From Holophagales bacterium (GTDB taxonomy: Bacteria > Acidobacteriota > Thermoanaerobaculia > UBA5066), in assembly GCA_016714815.1 (NCBI GenBank), contig JADKBZ010000012.1, forward strand, positions 1 through 64,000: a DNA stretch of 64,000 bases, written 5' to 3'. A program made the translations under genes and the position numbers. Below the pieces are notes generated by a model. The model did no database searches. It had not been told where the DNA came from and saw only the letters and a list, made by a program, of their open reading frames with translations. Positions 33,733-42,708 of this stretch are shown here, piece after piece; position 1 is the first letter of the stretch; the number at the start of each line of letters is the position of its first letter.

Positions 33733-34542
33733 ATGCCTACTCCCAAGGAGCTCCTCGACGCGGGAAACCTCCAGGCCGCGATCGAGGCCTTGACCGCCGA
33801 GGTCCGCGAGGCCCCCGCCGACCCGCAGAAGCGAACCTTCCTTTTCGAGCTTCTCGCCTTCGCCGGCGAGTGGGACAGGGCGGAGAAGCAGATCGCCGCC
33901 GCCGCCGGAGCCGACGCCCCGTCCCAGATGGCGGCAGGCGTCTACCGCGGCCTCCTTCAGGCCGAGCGGGACCGCGCCCGGGTCCTCGCCGGGAAGGCGC
34001 GCCCCCACTTCCTCCGGGCCATCCCCGGTCACGTCGAGAAGAGCCTCGCGGCCCTCGGCCAGATCAGCGAGGGGAACCTCGCCGCGGCCCGTACGCTCCT
34101 CGACGAGGCCGAGGAAGAGCGCCCGCCGCTCTCCGGAAAGCGGGGAGAGACCGCGTTCGGGGACCTGCGCGACTTCGACGACGTCTTCGCGGGAGTCGTC
34201 GAGATGGTCTTCCAGGGGAAATACACGTGGTTTCCGCTGGAGCAGGCAAAGAGCCTCGAGCCGAACCCACCCAAGAAGCTCCGCGACCTGATCTGGCCCG
34301 GCGCGCGAATCACCGCCGACGACGGCACGACCGGAGACGTCTTCCTGTTCGCTCTCTACCCGGGGTCTTCGGCCCACGACGACAACCTCGTGAAGCTGGG
34401 GCGGATGACCGACTGGAAGACCCTTTCGCCCGACCTCCAGTCCGGCCTCGGCCTCCGCTCCTTCCTCGTCGACGACGAGGAGCTGAGTCTCTTCGAGCTC
34501 GGACCGGTCGACTTCGACTCCCGCGAGCCCGAGCCGAGCTGA
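33733..34542 (+). CDS. tagJ: T6SS accessory protein TagJ (ImpE family)
   Basis: 269 residues. ATG at 33733 is chosen because AGGAGG ends six bases upstream. The N-terminal TPR-like helices (KELLDAGNLQAAIEALTAEVREAPADPQKRTFLFELLAFAGEWDRAEKQ in part) and the C-terminal beta-domain (GKYTWFPLEQAKSLE, PPKKLRDLIWPGARI, DVFLFALYPGSS) are those of ImpE/TagJ. TagJ binds the N-terminus of TssB sheath and modulates ClpV recycling. It is the only plus-strand gene inside the core locus, sitting between divergent tssA and convergent hcp. Confidence 0.9.
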   Translation: MPTPKELLDAGNLQAAIEALTAEVREAPADPQKRTFLFELLAFAGEWDRAEKQIAAAAGADAPSQMAAGVYRGLLQAERDRARVLAGKARPHFLRAIPGHVEKSLAALGQISEGNLAAARTLLDEAEEERPPLSGKRGETAFGDLRDFDDVFAGVVEMVFQGKYTWFPLEQAKSLEPNPPKKLRDLIWPGARITADDGTTGDVFLFALYPGSSAHDDNLVKLGRMTDWKTLSPDLQSGLGLRSFLVDDEELSLFELGPVDFDSREPEPS

Positions 34543-34588
34543 GCCCTGCCGGGCGACGGGTCGAGCCGGGGCACCGGCGCAGAAGAAA

Positions 34589-34616
34589 CGACGGCCTCCC
34601 ATCCGGGAGGCCGTCG
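34589..34616. terminator. Bidirectional terminator between tagJ and hcp
   Basis: CGACGGCCTCCC (34589-34600) and GGGAGGCCGTCG (34605-34616) form a perfect 12-bp stem with loop ATCC. Plus-strand exit is CGTTT; minus-strand exit is TTTCTTCT, a T-rich tract after the last stem base. It can end both the tagJ and the hcp transcripts. Confidence 0.88.
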
Positions 34617-34643
34617 CGTTTCCGGTCCTGTTCTTTCGGGTGA

Positions 34644-35120
34644 TCAGGCCTTGACGTTCTTCTTGAGGTCCCAGCCCGCGCGGATCGCGCCGGTGAGGTT
34701 GCCCTTGGAGTCCTGGGGGGAGTACTCGTACTCGATCTTGGCGAAGTTCAGGGAAATCGAGTCGACCGGGAGCGGATCGCCGGGGCCCGTGTCGAACGAG
34801 GCGACGAGAAGGTCGGAGAACTTGATCTTGAGGAACTTCTGCTGCGTCTTGCCTGCCTTGCGCGAGACGAGCGTGGCGCTCCCGAAGTGCTCGCCGCTCG
34901 ACACCGCCTCGAAGAGCTTCGGGCTCGCCTTGCAGACGCGCATCGAGAAGTGGAAATCGCGCATCGAGACTTTGCCGGCGCCGCCGCCCCCGCCCTGGGA
35001 CATCGTGCCCGCCTGCATCGCCCCGAAGTTCCAGTTGATGAGATCGATCCAGCCCTTGTGCTCCTGGTCTTCGCTCTCGCCCTCGATCCCCTCGATCTTC
35101 AGAAAGTGGTCTACAGCCAT
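34644..35120 (-). CDS. hcp: T6SS tube protein Hcp (TssD)
   Basis: 158 residues of the Hcp1 family. MAVDHFLKIEGIEGES and HKGWIDLINWNFGAMQ give the first strands; the Gly-rich loop is SQGGGGGAG, followed by VSMRDFHFSMRVCKASPKLFEAV, KIKFSDLLVASFDTG and the last strand region EYSPQDSKGNLTGAIRAGWDLKKN. Hcp hexamers stack into the tube that is ejected and can chaperone small effectors. The start has GGAGG nine bases upstream. The gene stands alone: a 115-base leader with a palindrome lies upstream, and a strong terminator lies downstream, so it is probably expressed as an abundant monocistronic message. Confidence 0.97.
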   Translation of the reverse strand: MAVDHFLKIEGIEGESEDQEHKGWIDLINWNFGAMQAGTMSQGGGGGAGKVSMRDFHFSMRVCKASPKLFEAVSSGEHFGSATLVSRKAGKTQQKFLKIKFSDLLVASFDTGPGDPLPVDSISLNFAKIEYEYSPQDSKGNLTGAIRAGWDLKKNVKA

Positions 35121-35169
35121 GGATTGCTTCCTCCTTCGATTTTTTCGGCAGCTTCCGACCTATAAGGTA

Positions 35170-35182
35170 GGGATCGCATCCC
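35170..35182. promoter_or_regulatory. Palindrome upstream of hcp, candidate operator
   Basis: GGGATCGCATCCC is a 5-bp perfect inverted repeat with a three-base centre, 50-62 bases upstream of the hcp ATG. On the minus strand it is flanked by TTGAATTC on the far side and TTATAGG on the near side, which could be loose -35 and -10 elements with an over-long spacer of about 22 bases. The assignment is speculative. Confidence 0.25.
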
Positions 35183-35235
35183 GCGAATTCAAGGGTCGCG
35201 TTATCCGATCGACATCGATGTGATTTCCAGCACCC

Positions 35236-36297
35236 TCAGGCATCCGGCGCCGGGGACCGCAGAAAGGCCGCGAGGGAGGAGTCCCAGCCTGCGGGCGGCG
35301 CGGCGTGGCTCGGCGCCGCGGGCTCCCGGCCGGCCCCGTCCTTCGACTCCGGTTCCGCCGGCGGGGTCTCCCCGGACGAAGGCGTGACGGCCAGGGGCGC
35401 CGTCTCTTCGACGAACTCGTAGTCCGAGCGTGAAGGGTGGAGGAGGAGAAAGTCCTCCGGCCGAAGGTCCCGGAAGAGCAGCACCGCCCGCGACCGGCCA
35501 CCCGAGCGGCAGACGAGGGTCCCGAAGGGGCCTCGGACGCCCATGGACCCCTCGCCTTCGAGCCACGTCAGCCAGATCTGAACCTGCAGCTCCGCCGGGA
35601 GCAGGTTGCCGAGCGGGATTCTGAGAGCCCCCGCCCCCTGGCCCTGCGCGTGCCCGCAGGCGGTCTTCAGCCGGGAGAGGAAACGGGGCCACTCGTCGAC
35701 GGCGTTCGCCCCGAAGAGCGACTCCGCGAAGTCTCCGAGAACGACCCCTTTCGCTTCCTTCTCCACCCCTTCGGCGATCCGGGCCGGTCTCTTCACCGGC
35801 ACCTCGATGCGGGCCCCCCGGAAGCTCTCGTAGAACGAGGCGACCGTTCGCCCGTGGAGGAAGTTGCGGCGGATGAAGTCGGCCTTCTCCGCGAAGACCT
35901 CGAGGAACGAGAGCCCGACGAAGGGGTCGGACGCCGGCCTTCCCTGCGGGAGAACGGAGAAGATCGTGAAGGGAAACTGCCGAAGTCCGCCTTCGTCGTG
36001 GCTTCCCCAGAGGGCCCCGGCGACCGTGCGCTTCCCTCCCGGCAGGGCGAGGAGGAAGGTGTGGACGGGAATGTCGTCCCCCTTGTATTCCTCGAGCACC
36101 GACCACCGCCGGCTGAACCCGTTCCCGAGCCAGTCGCGGAACTCCTTGGCCCCCTCCTCGGTGAAGCCGGACGAGATGAAGTCCTTGTAGATCGGGAGCT
36201 TCCCGTAAAGGTTGAGCGCGTAGTTCTCCAGCTTCGGAGGCCCGTCGGCTCCGGAAAGACCGTCCTTCAGCTTCGAGAAGAGATTCCACGCTGCCAC
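35236..36297 (-). CDS. tagF: T6SS post-translational regulator TagF
   Basis: 353 residues from GTG 36297 (AGGTGA five bases upstream); a longer in-frame version starting within the tssM end region adds Arg/Glu-rich sequence without family similarity. The TagF domain occupies about 20-200: LNLYGKLPIYKDFIS, AKEFRDWLGNGF, TVAGALWGSHD, FPFTIFSVLPQG. The second half has LKTACGHAQGQGAGALRIPLG and a Pro-rich tail. TagF is a negative regulator of T6SS that acts by sequestering the FHA protein in species studied. It follows tssM by 82 bases, with a strong hairpin between. Confidence 0.85.
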   Translation of the reverse strand: MAAWNLFSKLKDGLSGADGPPKLENYALNLYGKLPIYKDFISSGFTEEGAKEFRDWLGNGFSRRWSVLEEYKGDDIPVHTFLLALPGGKRTVAGALWGSHDEGGLRQFPFTIFSVLPQGRPASDPFVGLSFLEVFAEKADFIRRNFLHGRTVASFYESFRGARIEVPVKRPARIAEGVEKEAKGVVLGDFAESLFGANAVDEWPRFLSRLKTACGHAQGQGAGALRIPLGNLLPAELQVQIWLTWLEGEGSMGVRGPFGTLVCRSGGRSRAVLLFRDLRPEDFLLLHPSRSDYEFVEETAPLAVTPSSGETPPAEPESKDGAGREPAAPSHAAPPAGWDSSLAAFLRSPAPDA

Positions 36298-36338
36298 TCG
36301 TTCACCTCGTTCTTCAGCTTCCGCGCCGCGCGGAGCGA

Positions 36339-36371
36339 CCGTGGGAGGCCGGACGGGCCGGCCCCCCACGG
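36339..36371 (-). other. Large GC hairpin between tssM and tagF
   Basis: Arms 36339-36352 (CCGTGGGAGGCCGG) and 36358-36371 (CCGGCCCCCCACGG) pair over 14 positions with one mismatch and a five-base loop. It begins nine bases after the tssM stop. There is no T-tract on the minus-strand exit, so it is more likely an mRNA-stability or partial-attenuation structure than a full terminator. Confidence 0.5.
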
Positions 36372-36379
36372 GAAGGACC

Positions 36380-39300
36380 TCAGTTCGGAAGGATGGGAGG
36401 CATCGGCTCTTCGAAGACGAGCTCGAAGAGCCCCTCCAGGGATTCGGTCCGCTGAAGGGCGTTCGGGATGACGACGCGGATCGTCCAGGTCCGCTCCCGC
36501 TCGAGTCGCTGCTCGTAGTCCTCGGAGTCGTCGCGAACGTCGCGGGGCTCGCTGGCGACCCTCACGAAGTAGAAGAATTTCAGCTGGCCGCCGTAGATCT
36601 CGAGGCTTCCGGTCCAGCCGTTCTTCGACTCCTCGTCCCGGCCCGTGATCGACATGGAGCCGTCCCCCGGCGGGAGGATCCAGACGTACGGATTCGGCTG
36701 CTTTCCGGACTTGAAGTCGGTCGAGGGCCTCACGACGACCGAGCGGTCGAAGAGGAAGAGCGAGTTGACCCGGTCGCCCATGAAGCGCTTGCCCGGGCTC
36801 GGGGAGAACGGGATCGGCCGGATCTCGACCTTGTGCTGCTTGTTGACCGACGTGCTCCGTCCGGAGCCGAAGAGGAAGCGCTGCCACCCGCGGCCCACCG
36901 CCAGGAGCCCGCGGCTCTCGCCGGTGAAGTCGAAATTCGGCTCCCCGCCCCAGAGGATCGGGTCGAGCGCGAACTCGTCGGCGAGAGCGCCGACGTCGGT
37001 CAGGACACCGCTGAAATGCGTCTGCCCGATCGAGGCGAGGTCGAGCCGGAGCGTCGCGGTGTTCGCCGACCCTCCCGGCTTGAGGGACGTGCCCGCCGCG
37101 TAGGCCACGCGCTCCTGCCGGAGCTGGCTCTCGCGGACGAACGGGAAGTGCCCGAGGCACTGCTCGCGGATCCTCTTCACGACCGGCTCGGCCGACTGCT
37201 GGAAGCCGGGCTGGATGGCGTCGCGGATCAGGTTGGCGCCCCTCCTCTCGACCTCGATGAGCTGCTTGCCGAAGCTGCTTCGCCGGACCGCGGGATTGCG
37301 GGAGAAGGCGTGATAGCCGCGGAGGGAGACTCCGTCCTTGGCGAGGGAAAGCTGCTTCCACGCCTTGAGCTCCTGCTCCGGGAGCGGGACGACGTTGCTC
37401 TTGAAGAGGTTCGCCGCCGCGACGAGCTCGGGCGGGGCCTGGGCGGGAGCGCTCTGGCGCCGCACCGGGGCCGCCTTGCTCTTGAAGTATCCGAGGATGG
37501 AATTGAGCCTCCGGTTCACGGTGAACGCCTGGATGTCGTCGAACTGGAGGGCGCCCGACATGTCCGTCACCGGGGCGTCTCCGCCCCCCTTCGACTCCGG
37601 GCTCCAGCGGGTGATCGCGGCCTGGAAATCGCGCCAGGAGCGCGCCTGCAGGGCCGAGCCCGGCACGACGAACCCTCCGCCGCCCCCGCCGCCGCCCCGG
37701 CCGGCGAAGCGGTCGATGTACCTCTGAAGGTAATCCCTCATCGTCGCGGCGTGCTGCTCGGCGAGCGTGTCGACGTCGGGGCGCGTCGCGATCGACGAGG
37801 CCTCGGCGAAGCTGATGTAGGAGACGCCGAGCGGGATCATCTGCTGCGCGTGGTTGCGCGTGAAGCAGACGCTTTCGGGGCACGCCGGACCGATCGCGCC
37901 GTCCAGGAACTTCTGCGTGTAGGGGAGGACGCGGTAGACGAGGGCCAGGTCCGCCGTCCTCGGGACGAAGGCGGAAAGGGCCGTGTCCTGCCACGGCGCC
38001 CTCTGCTCGGACGGGATCCCCGAGATCAGGGCCACGTTCGCCGTCGCCTTCGTCCGGCCGTCCTTCTGCCTGTTCGAGAACGCCTCGAGCTTGGCCTTCT
38101 GGTCGGCCGGCGTCGAGAGCCGGGCCGCCTCCGCGACGACGTCGGCCGGCTTCTCGGTCGCCTCGAACTTGGCGAGGTCGGCGAAGGCCGTCACTTCGAC
38201 GAGCATCGGCGAGATCCCGGCCGCAGAGGGGCTCCAGAGCTTCTTCGTGGCGTTCTGCGGGTCGGGGACGACGAGGTAGGCGTAGGCCTGGGTCGTCGCC
38301 TCGAGGTTCCTGTACTCCGACTCGAGCTGTCCCAGGATCCGGTCCTTCTCCGAGGCGTTGATCAGCACGGGGACGGCCGGCTCGAACCTCTTCAGCTTGT
38401 CCCAGTCGGCGAGGAAGTTCCGCCGCCAGTCGGCCGGGCCGAAGCCGGGAAACTCCTTGCTCCCGGCCTTCGGGGTCGCGAGGTGCTTCGACGTGTCGTC
38501 GTAGATCTTCTGGAAATCCCTTCCCGTGGCCGCGGTACGGTCGAGGTAGCTCTTCGAGACCGGGTCCTCGATCTTCAGGAGCTCGGTGTACTTCTGCACG
38601 TAGGCGCCGAGGAGGAGGTTGAGGCGGAAGTCCCACCGCGCCAGGTTGGCGACGGTCCAGAACTCCTCGAATTTCCGGATGGCGGCCGTCGGGTCGGGGA
38701 CCTTGAGGATGGACGGGTCCTTCGGCAGGCTGGAGGGGAGCCCCGCCAGCACCTTGTCGGGGTTCCCCTCGGGGCCGACCGTCGCCACCCAGTCGTCGAT
38801 CTCCTTCGACTGCGGGGTGAGCGCCAGCCCCTTCGTGTTCCCGAGGAAGAGGACGAGGGGCATGACCTTCTGCTCTTTCGGATCCACGAGCGGCTTCTGG
38901 TCGGTCCCCTGGACCGCCTTCTTCACCGCGAACCACTTCAGCTGGTTGTCCAGGGCCAGGAAGTACGTCCGGTAGTCGTAGCCGTTCGCCCAGTCGAGCT
39001 GGGCCGTGCGCGCCTCCCCCTCCTTGAACAGGGGGTTGACGACGCGCTCGTAGTAGAGCCGCTGGTTGATCAGGCCCAGGACGTCGTAGAGGTCCGAGGA
39101 GGACGCGCGCTGCAGGAAGAACGCGAAGAGGAAGGGGCGGTCCTTGATGTCGACCTGGTGCCGGTAGATCCGCTCCGACAGCTGGTACGCGTCCGCGATG
39201 CTGCACGCCTCGGCCTTCTTCACGCAGGCTTCCGCGGCCGCCGCGGTCTCCCGCATCGGCTTGACGAACCTGCGCATGGCCATGTACGGCAGGATCATTC

Positions 39301-40654
39301 CGCAGATGCAGAAGATCGGAAGGAGGATGGTCGCCAGCCTCATGACGAGGCGGGTCGTCTTCTCGCGCTCGAGTGCGGCCTTCGTCCGGGAGATGAGGCC
39401 CTGCTCGGGGAAGACCTTCTTCTCGTAGAAGTCCTTGATGAAGAAGGCACGGGAGCGCTTGAAGATCTGCTCGAGGTTCTCGACGATCCCCTCCGCCGAG
39501 CTGCCGAGCATCTCGCGCGTCGCCCGCGCGATCGGCTTGCCCTGCTGGACGCCGGAGGAGAAGTAGAAGCCGCGGAAGACGAACGCGTCGTCGTAGCGCG
39601 TCTCCTGGAAGACCCCCTGGAAGTAGCGCTTCAGCGACTCGCGCAGCGCCCGGAGCTCCTCGGGGAAGACGAAGATCCGGTCGACGTTCTGGACGATCTC
39701 CTCGTTCGCCGTGAACTTCATCCGGAGCTTGTGGACGCGGGTGAGGATCTCCTCGTAGGCCTCGTCGAACGTCGCGATGGCGTAGGGCTTGTCGGGCCCC
39801 TGGGGGTTCGACCAGCCGACGAGCTGGCGCTGGTCGACCGGGTCGAGCTTGGAGAAGAACTCCGAGAAGCCCAGGATCCGGTCGGCCTTCGTCACCATGA
39901 TGAAGATCGGGAAGCGGATCTCGAGCACCCGCTGCAGGTGCATCAGCTTCGTCCGGATGTTGGCGGCCTTCTTGTCCTGCTCCTCGGGCGTGTCCTCGAG
40001 GAGGGAGGTGGCCGGGATGACCACGAGGACGCCGTTGATCGGGCACTCCTTGCGATACCGCTTCAGCATCTTCAGGAAGGTCGACCACTCCGTGGCGTCG
40101 GGAGCGGCCTCTTCCTGAAACGTGAATCGTCCGGCCGTGTCGAGGATGACCGCCTCGTTGGCGAACCACCAGTCGCAGTTGCGCGTCCCTCCCGATCCGG
40201 ACAGCCCGTCGCCGCCGACGGGGAACTCGAGCCCGGAGTTCTTCAGCGTCGTCGACTTGCCCGACTGCGGCTCCCCGATGAGGAGGTACCAGGGAAGCGA
40301 GTAGATCTGGAGGCCCGTCCCCTTGAGCTGGGCGAGCGACTCGGTCCACTTCTGCGAGAGCTCCTTGACGGCCTCGCGGACCTCCTGCTTGGAGGCGCCG
40401 GCGCCGCCCTGGGCGTCGCGCGCGAGGTCCTTCTCGAAGGCGCCGCCCCGTGCCTTGTCGCCCTTCTTGAGGAAGAAGTCGAAGGCCGCGACGGCGAGGG
40501 CGATGAGGATGAGGCCGCCGACGACGGCCCACCAGAGGTGGCCGAAGCCCATCGCGCGCGCCGCGACGAGGCAGACCGGCATGAGGAGGAAGACGATCCC
40601 GAGGGTCTTGACCGGCTTCGGGAGACGCTGGAGGAGATCGAGCAGTTCGTACAT
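36380..40654 (-). CDS. tssM: T6SS membrane-complex protein TssM (IcmF)
   Basis: 1424 residues, somewhat longer than many TssM. Two transmembrane helices at about 16-37 and 40-62 and a third near 460 place the first large domain in the cytoplasm and the long C-terminal part in the periplasm. The cytoplasmic NTPase has an intact Walker A GEPQSGKST (127-135), LDTAGR and MVTKAD. The rest shows ImcF-related blocks, SGVQQGKPIAR, YFSSG, and the C-terminal DUF1215-type end (FVIPPGDGSMS-like region, here WILPPGDGSM). TssM spans the periplasm and binds TssJ and TssL. A run of six Gly near residue 970-990 lies in a flexible loop. It follows tssL by seven bases. Confidence 0.95.
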   Translation of the reverse strand: MYELLDLLQRLPKPVKTLGIVFLLMPVCLVAARAMGFGHLWWAVVGGLILIALAVAAFDFFLKKGDKARGGAFEKDLARDAQGGAGASKQEVREAVKELSQKWTESLAQLKGTGLQIYSLPWYLLIGEPQSGKSTTLKNSGLEFPVGGDGLSGSGGTRNCDWWFANEAVILDTAGRFTFQEEAAPDATEWSTFLKMLKRYRKECPINGVLVVIPATSLLEDTPEEQDKKAANIRTKLMHLQRVLEIRFPIFIMVTKADRILGFSEFFSKLDPVDQRQLVGWSNPQGPDKPYAIATFDEAYEEILTRVHKLRMKFTANEEIVQNVDRIFVFPEELRALRESLKRYFQGVFQETRYDDAFVFRGFYFSSGVQQGKPIARATREMLGSSAEGIVENLEQIFKRSRAFFIKDFYEKKVFPEQGLISRTKAALEREKTTRLVMRLATILLPIFCICGMILPYMAMRRFVKPMRETAAAAEACVKKAEACSIADAYQLSERIYRHQVDIKDRPFLFAFFLQRASSSDLYDVLGLINQRLYYERVVNPLFKEGEARTAQLDWANGYDYRTYFLALDNQLKWFAVKKAVQGTDQKPLVDPKEQKVMPLVLFLGNTKGLALTPQSKEIDDWVATVGPEGNPDKVLAGLPSSLPKDPSILKVPDPTAAIRKFEEFWTVANLARWDFRLNLLLGAYVQKYTELLKIEDPVSKSYLDRTAATGRDFQKIYDDTSKHLATPKAGSKEFPGFGPADWRRNFLADWDKLKRFEPAVPVLINASEKDRILGQLESEYRNLEATTQAYAYLVVPDPQNATKKLWSPSAAGISPMLVEVTAFADLAKFEATEKPADVVAEAARLSTPADQKAKLEAFSNRQKDGRTKATANVALISGIPSEQRAPWQDTALSAFVPRTADLALVYRVLPYTQKFLDGAIGPACPESVCFTRNHAQQMIPLGVSYISFAEASSIATRPDVDTLAEQHAATMRDYLQRYIDRFAGRGGGGGGGGFVVPGSALQARSWRDFQAAITRWSPESKGGGDAPVTDMSGALQFDDIQAFTVNRRLNSILGYFKSKAAPVRRQSAPAQAPPELVAAANLFKSNVVPLPEQELKAWKQLSLAKDGVSLRGYHAFSRNPAVRRSSFGKQLIEVERRGANLIRDAIQPGFQQSAEPVVKRIREQCLGHFPFVRESQLRQERVAYAAGTSLKPGGSANTATLRLDLASIGQTHFSGVLTDVGALADEFALDPILWGGEPNFDFTGESRGLLAVGRGWQRFLFGSGRSTSVNKQHKVEIRPIPFSPSPGKRFMGDRVNSLFLFDRSVVVRPSTDFKSGKQPNPYVWILPPGDGSMSITGRDEESKNGWTGSLEIYGGQLKFFYFVRVASEPRDVRDDSEDYEQRLERERTWTIRVVIPNALQRTESLEGLFELVFEEPMPPILPN

Positions 40655-40661
40655 GGCGGCC

Positions 40662-41339
40662 TCAGAGGACTCCCATCTTCTCGGCGACGTCCCGGATCTC
40701 GCCCACGAGCGAGCTCCAGGAGAGGAAGGTCAGGAGCCAGAAGCCGATGAGGACGCTGAAGCTGATGATGGCGACCCGCCCCAGGGTCACGACCGGGTTC
40801 AGGCGCTTCCCCGCCGTGGCCATCACGGTGTAGGCCTCGGGGGTGATCTTGTCGCTCTGCGACGCGAGGTACTCCGAGAGGAGGCGGTAGGTGCTCTTCC
40901 TCACCTCGGCGAGCTTCTCGGGCCGTTCCCGGTACTTGCCGCGGAACCCGAGGGCGAGGCCGGCGTAGACGATGCTGGCGAGCTCGACGTCCTCGGGCTT
41001 GAGCTCCTTGGCGATGGCGAAGTACTGGTCGCCGCCGATGTTCGACCGGAAGTACTTCTCCTCCAGGAGCCGGTCCTGCCAGTCGCGCGCGAACTCCCAC
41101 CCCGAGTGGATCAGGATCTCGTCGGCGAGGACGACGAGCGGGTAGCGCGCCTGGTCGTAGAGGGCCTGGAGGCGGGGGTCCTGCCGCACGGCGGACGCCT
41201 GCTCGCGGAAGACCTCCTCGAGGTCGGCGGCGGCGTCCTCGATGTCGACCCGAACGCCTTTGCGCACCTTCTGCCGGAAGGCCGACAGGAAGAGGAACTC
41301 CCTGGCCGCAACCTTGAAGAGCTCGGTCGTGTAGTCCAT
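40662..41339 (-). CDS. tssL: T6SS membrane-complex protein TssL (DotU), short form
   Basis: 225 residues. The DotU domain is clear: YDQARYPLVVLADEILIHSGWEFARDWQDRLLEEKYF in part, GGDQYFAIAKEL and YAGLALGFRGKYRERP. A single C-terminal helix (about 187-206, VAIISFSVLIGFWLLTFLS) anchors it; there is no OmpA-like peptidoglycan-binding extension, so the complex must be tethered to the wall by another protein if at all. It partners TssM and recruits TssK and the baseplate. It begins one base after the tssK stop. Confidence 0.94.
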   Translation of the reverse strand: MDYTTELFKVAAREFLFLSAFRQKVRKGVRVDIEDAAADLEEVFREQASAVRQDPRLQALYDQARYPLVVLADEILIHSGWEFARDWQDRLLEEKYFRSNIGGDQYFAIAKELKPEDVELASIVYAGLALGFRGKYRERPEKLAEVRKSTYRLLSEYLASQSDKITPEAYTVMATAGKRLNPVVTLGRVAIISFSVLIGFWLLTFLSWSSLVGEIRDVAEKMGVL

Positions 41340-41340
41340 C

Positions 41341-42699
41341 TCAGCTCCCGGGCTTCGTGATGACGTAGAGCGAGAATTTCAGCTTCGGGTCGAGGGCGTC
41401 GGAGAGGGCGACGTTGCGGTCGCGGACGACGTTCGTCCAGTACGGCCCTTCCTTCTCGATCTTGAAGTAGAAGTAGTCCTCCCGCTGCGGGAGGCCCGCG
41501 GGCGTCCGCTTCAGAAGCTCGAGGTCGAGGCCGAAGAGGCGCCGTTGCCTCAGGATCGGGATGTCGCGGACCGTGCCGAGCTTCATCGTGACGATCCGTC
41601 CGCGGAGGTCCTTCTCCTCCATCTCGGCTTCGATCGCCAGGAAGACCTCGGTCTGCGCCGCGAGCCACTCCTCGAGGAGGTCGGCGACGAGGAGGTCGTC
41701 CCTGAGGACGAAGTCGACCTTGACGAAGCGCGAGGCGACGATCTTCTCCAGGAGCGCCTCGATGACGCGGCACGTCTCGTGGAAGCAGGGGCCGAGCTTG
41801 TCGTGGTCGTAGACCGGGATCTTCACCGGGATCTTCCCGTCGTCGAAGATCGACAGCTCGCCCGCGAGACGCGCGAACTCGGTGTAGACGTGGAACGGGT
41901 GGATGCGCGGGATCCGCGTGAGCTGCTGGAAGAGGAACATGAAGCTCCCGAGGATCTGGAGCTTGATGATCGTCTGCCAGCCCGACGTCCCCTCCGACGC
42001 GACCGTCAGGCGCCCCTGCGCGAGGTCGGTCAGGAGGAGGCGGTGCTTGGCCTCGATCCGGTTCGTGACCCCGTCACAGAGGGCCTGGATCGTCCGCGAG
42101 CCGCCGAGCTCGGAGAGCGACGGGATGAACTCGCGGGAGAGGACGGGGAAGTTCCGGCCGGAGCCGGACCGCTCGACGACGGCGATCTCGAGGCACTCGT
42201 ACCCTTCCTGGCTCTCGGCGCCGAAGAAGAGCTTCCCATTGCAGCGCCGAACGCCGACGGGCTGGGGGTTCCCGCCCGAGTTCTCGTCGAGGACCTCGGC
42301 GTTCTCGGCGACGTAGCGCCGGTCGACCCCGGCCGGCCCCTCCCCCGGGGCGAAGGTGTTGGGCGCGGTCTCGCGCATCACCGGCACGCCGACGAAGACC
42401 CGCATCCGTCCGCTCGCCTTGTCGAGCTCGTTCTTGAAGCTCCGAGGCGAGAGGCGGAGCGTGGAGTCGGACGAGAGCGCGGTCCCGTCCTTCAGCTTCA
42501 GGGAGACGTCGCGGATCTCGAAGACGAAGTTCTCGAGCTGGTCCGGCGCCACGTCCAGCGACTGCAGGCCGTAGAAGAACGGCTGGATCCGCTGGATCTC
42601 CCTCTGGAGGGCCTCCTCGCGATAGCGCTCGGCCGTCTGGAGGTGGTGGGGCCTGAGGAACATCCCCTCGGCCCAGAGGACCTGCGGCGTCTTCTTCAT
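41341..42699 (-). CDS. tssK: T6SS baseplate-membrane connector TssK
   Basis: 452 residues, the normal size. It opens with the family motif VLWAEGMFLRPHHLQTAERYREE. It continues with LRLSPRSF, a shell domain containing FIPSLSELGGSRTIQALCDG, then LQILGSFMFLFQQLTRIPRIHPFHVYTEFARLAGELSIFDDGK in part, and the siphophage-receptor-like C-terminal part ending LKFSLYVITKPGS. Trimers of TssK link TssF/TssG wedges to TssL and TssM at the inner membrane. It sits nine bases downstream of tssJ. Confidence 0.96.
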   Translation of the reverse strand: MKKTPQVLWAEGMFLRPHHLQTAERYREEALQREIQRIQPFFYGLQSLDVAPDQLENFVFEIRDVSLKLKDGTALSSDSTLRLSPRSFKNELDKASGRMRVFVGVPVMRETAPNTFAPGEGPAGVDRRYVAENAEVLDENSGGNPQPVGVRRCNGKLFFGAESQEGYECLEIAVVERSGSGRNFPVLSREFIPSLSELGGSRTIQALCDGVTNRIEAKHRLLLTDLAQGRLTVASEGTSGWQTIIKLQILGSFMFLFQQLTRIPRIHPFHVYTEFARLAGELSIFDDGKIPVKIPVYDHDKLGPCFHETCRVIEALLEKIVASRFVKVDFVLRDDLLVADLLEEWLAAQTEVFLAIEAEMEEKDLRGRIVTMKLGTVRDIPILRQRRLFGLDLELLKRTPAGLPQREDYFYFKIEKEGPYWTNVVRDRNVALSDALDPKLKFSLYVITKPGS

Positions 42700-42708
42700 G
42701 AAAGCCGT

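Noticed and set aside
36341..40750. A 1469-codon plus-strand open frame opposite tssM
   Set aside because: Antisense frame kept open by high GC; composition is Arg/Glu/Asp-rich with no domain, while the minus strand encodes complete TssM.
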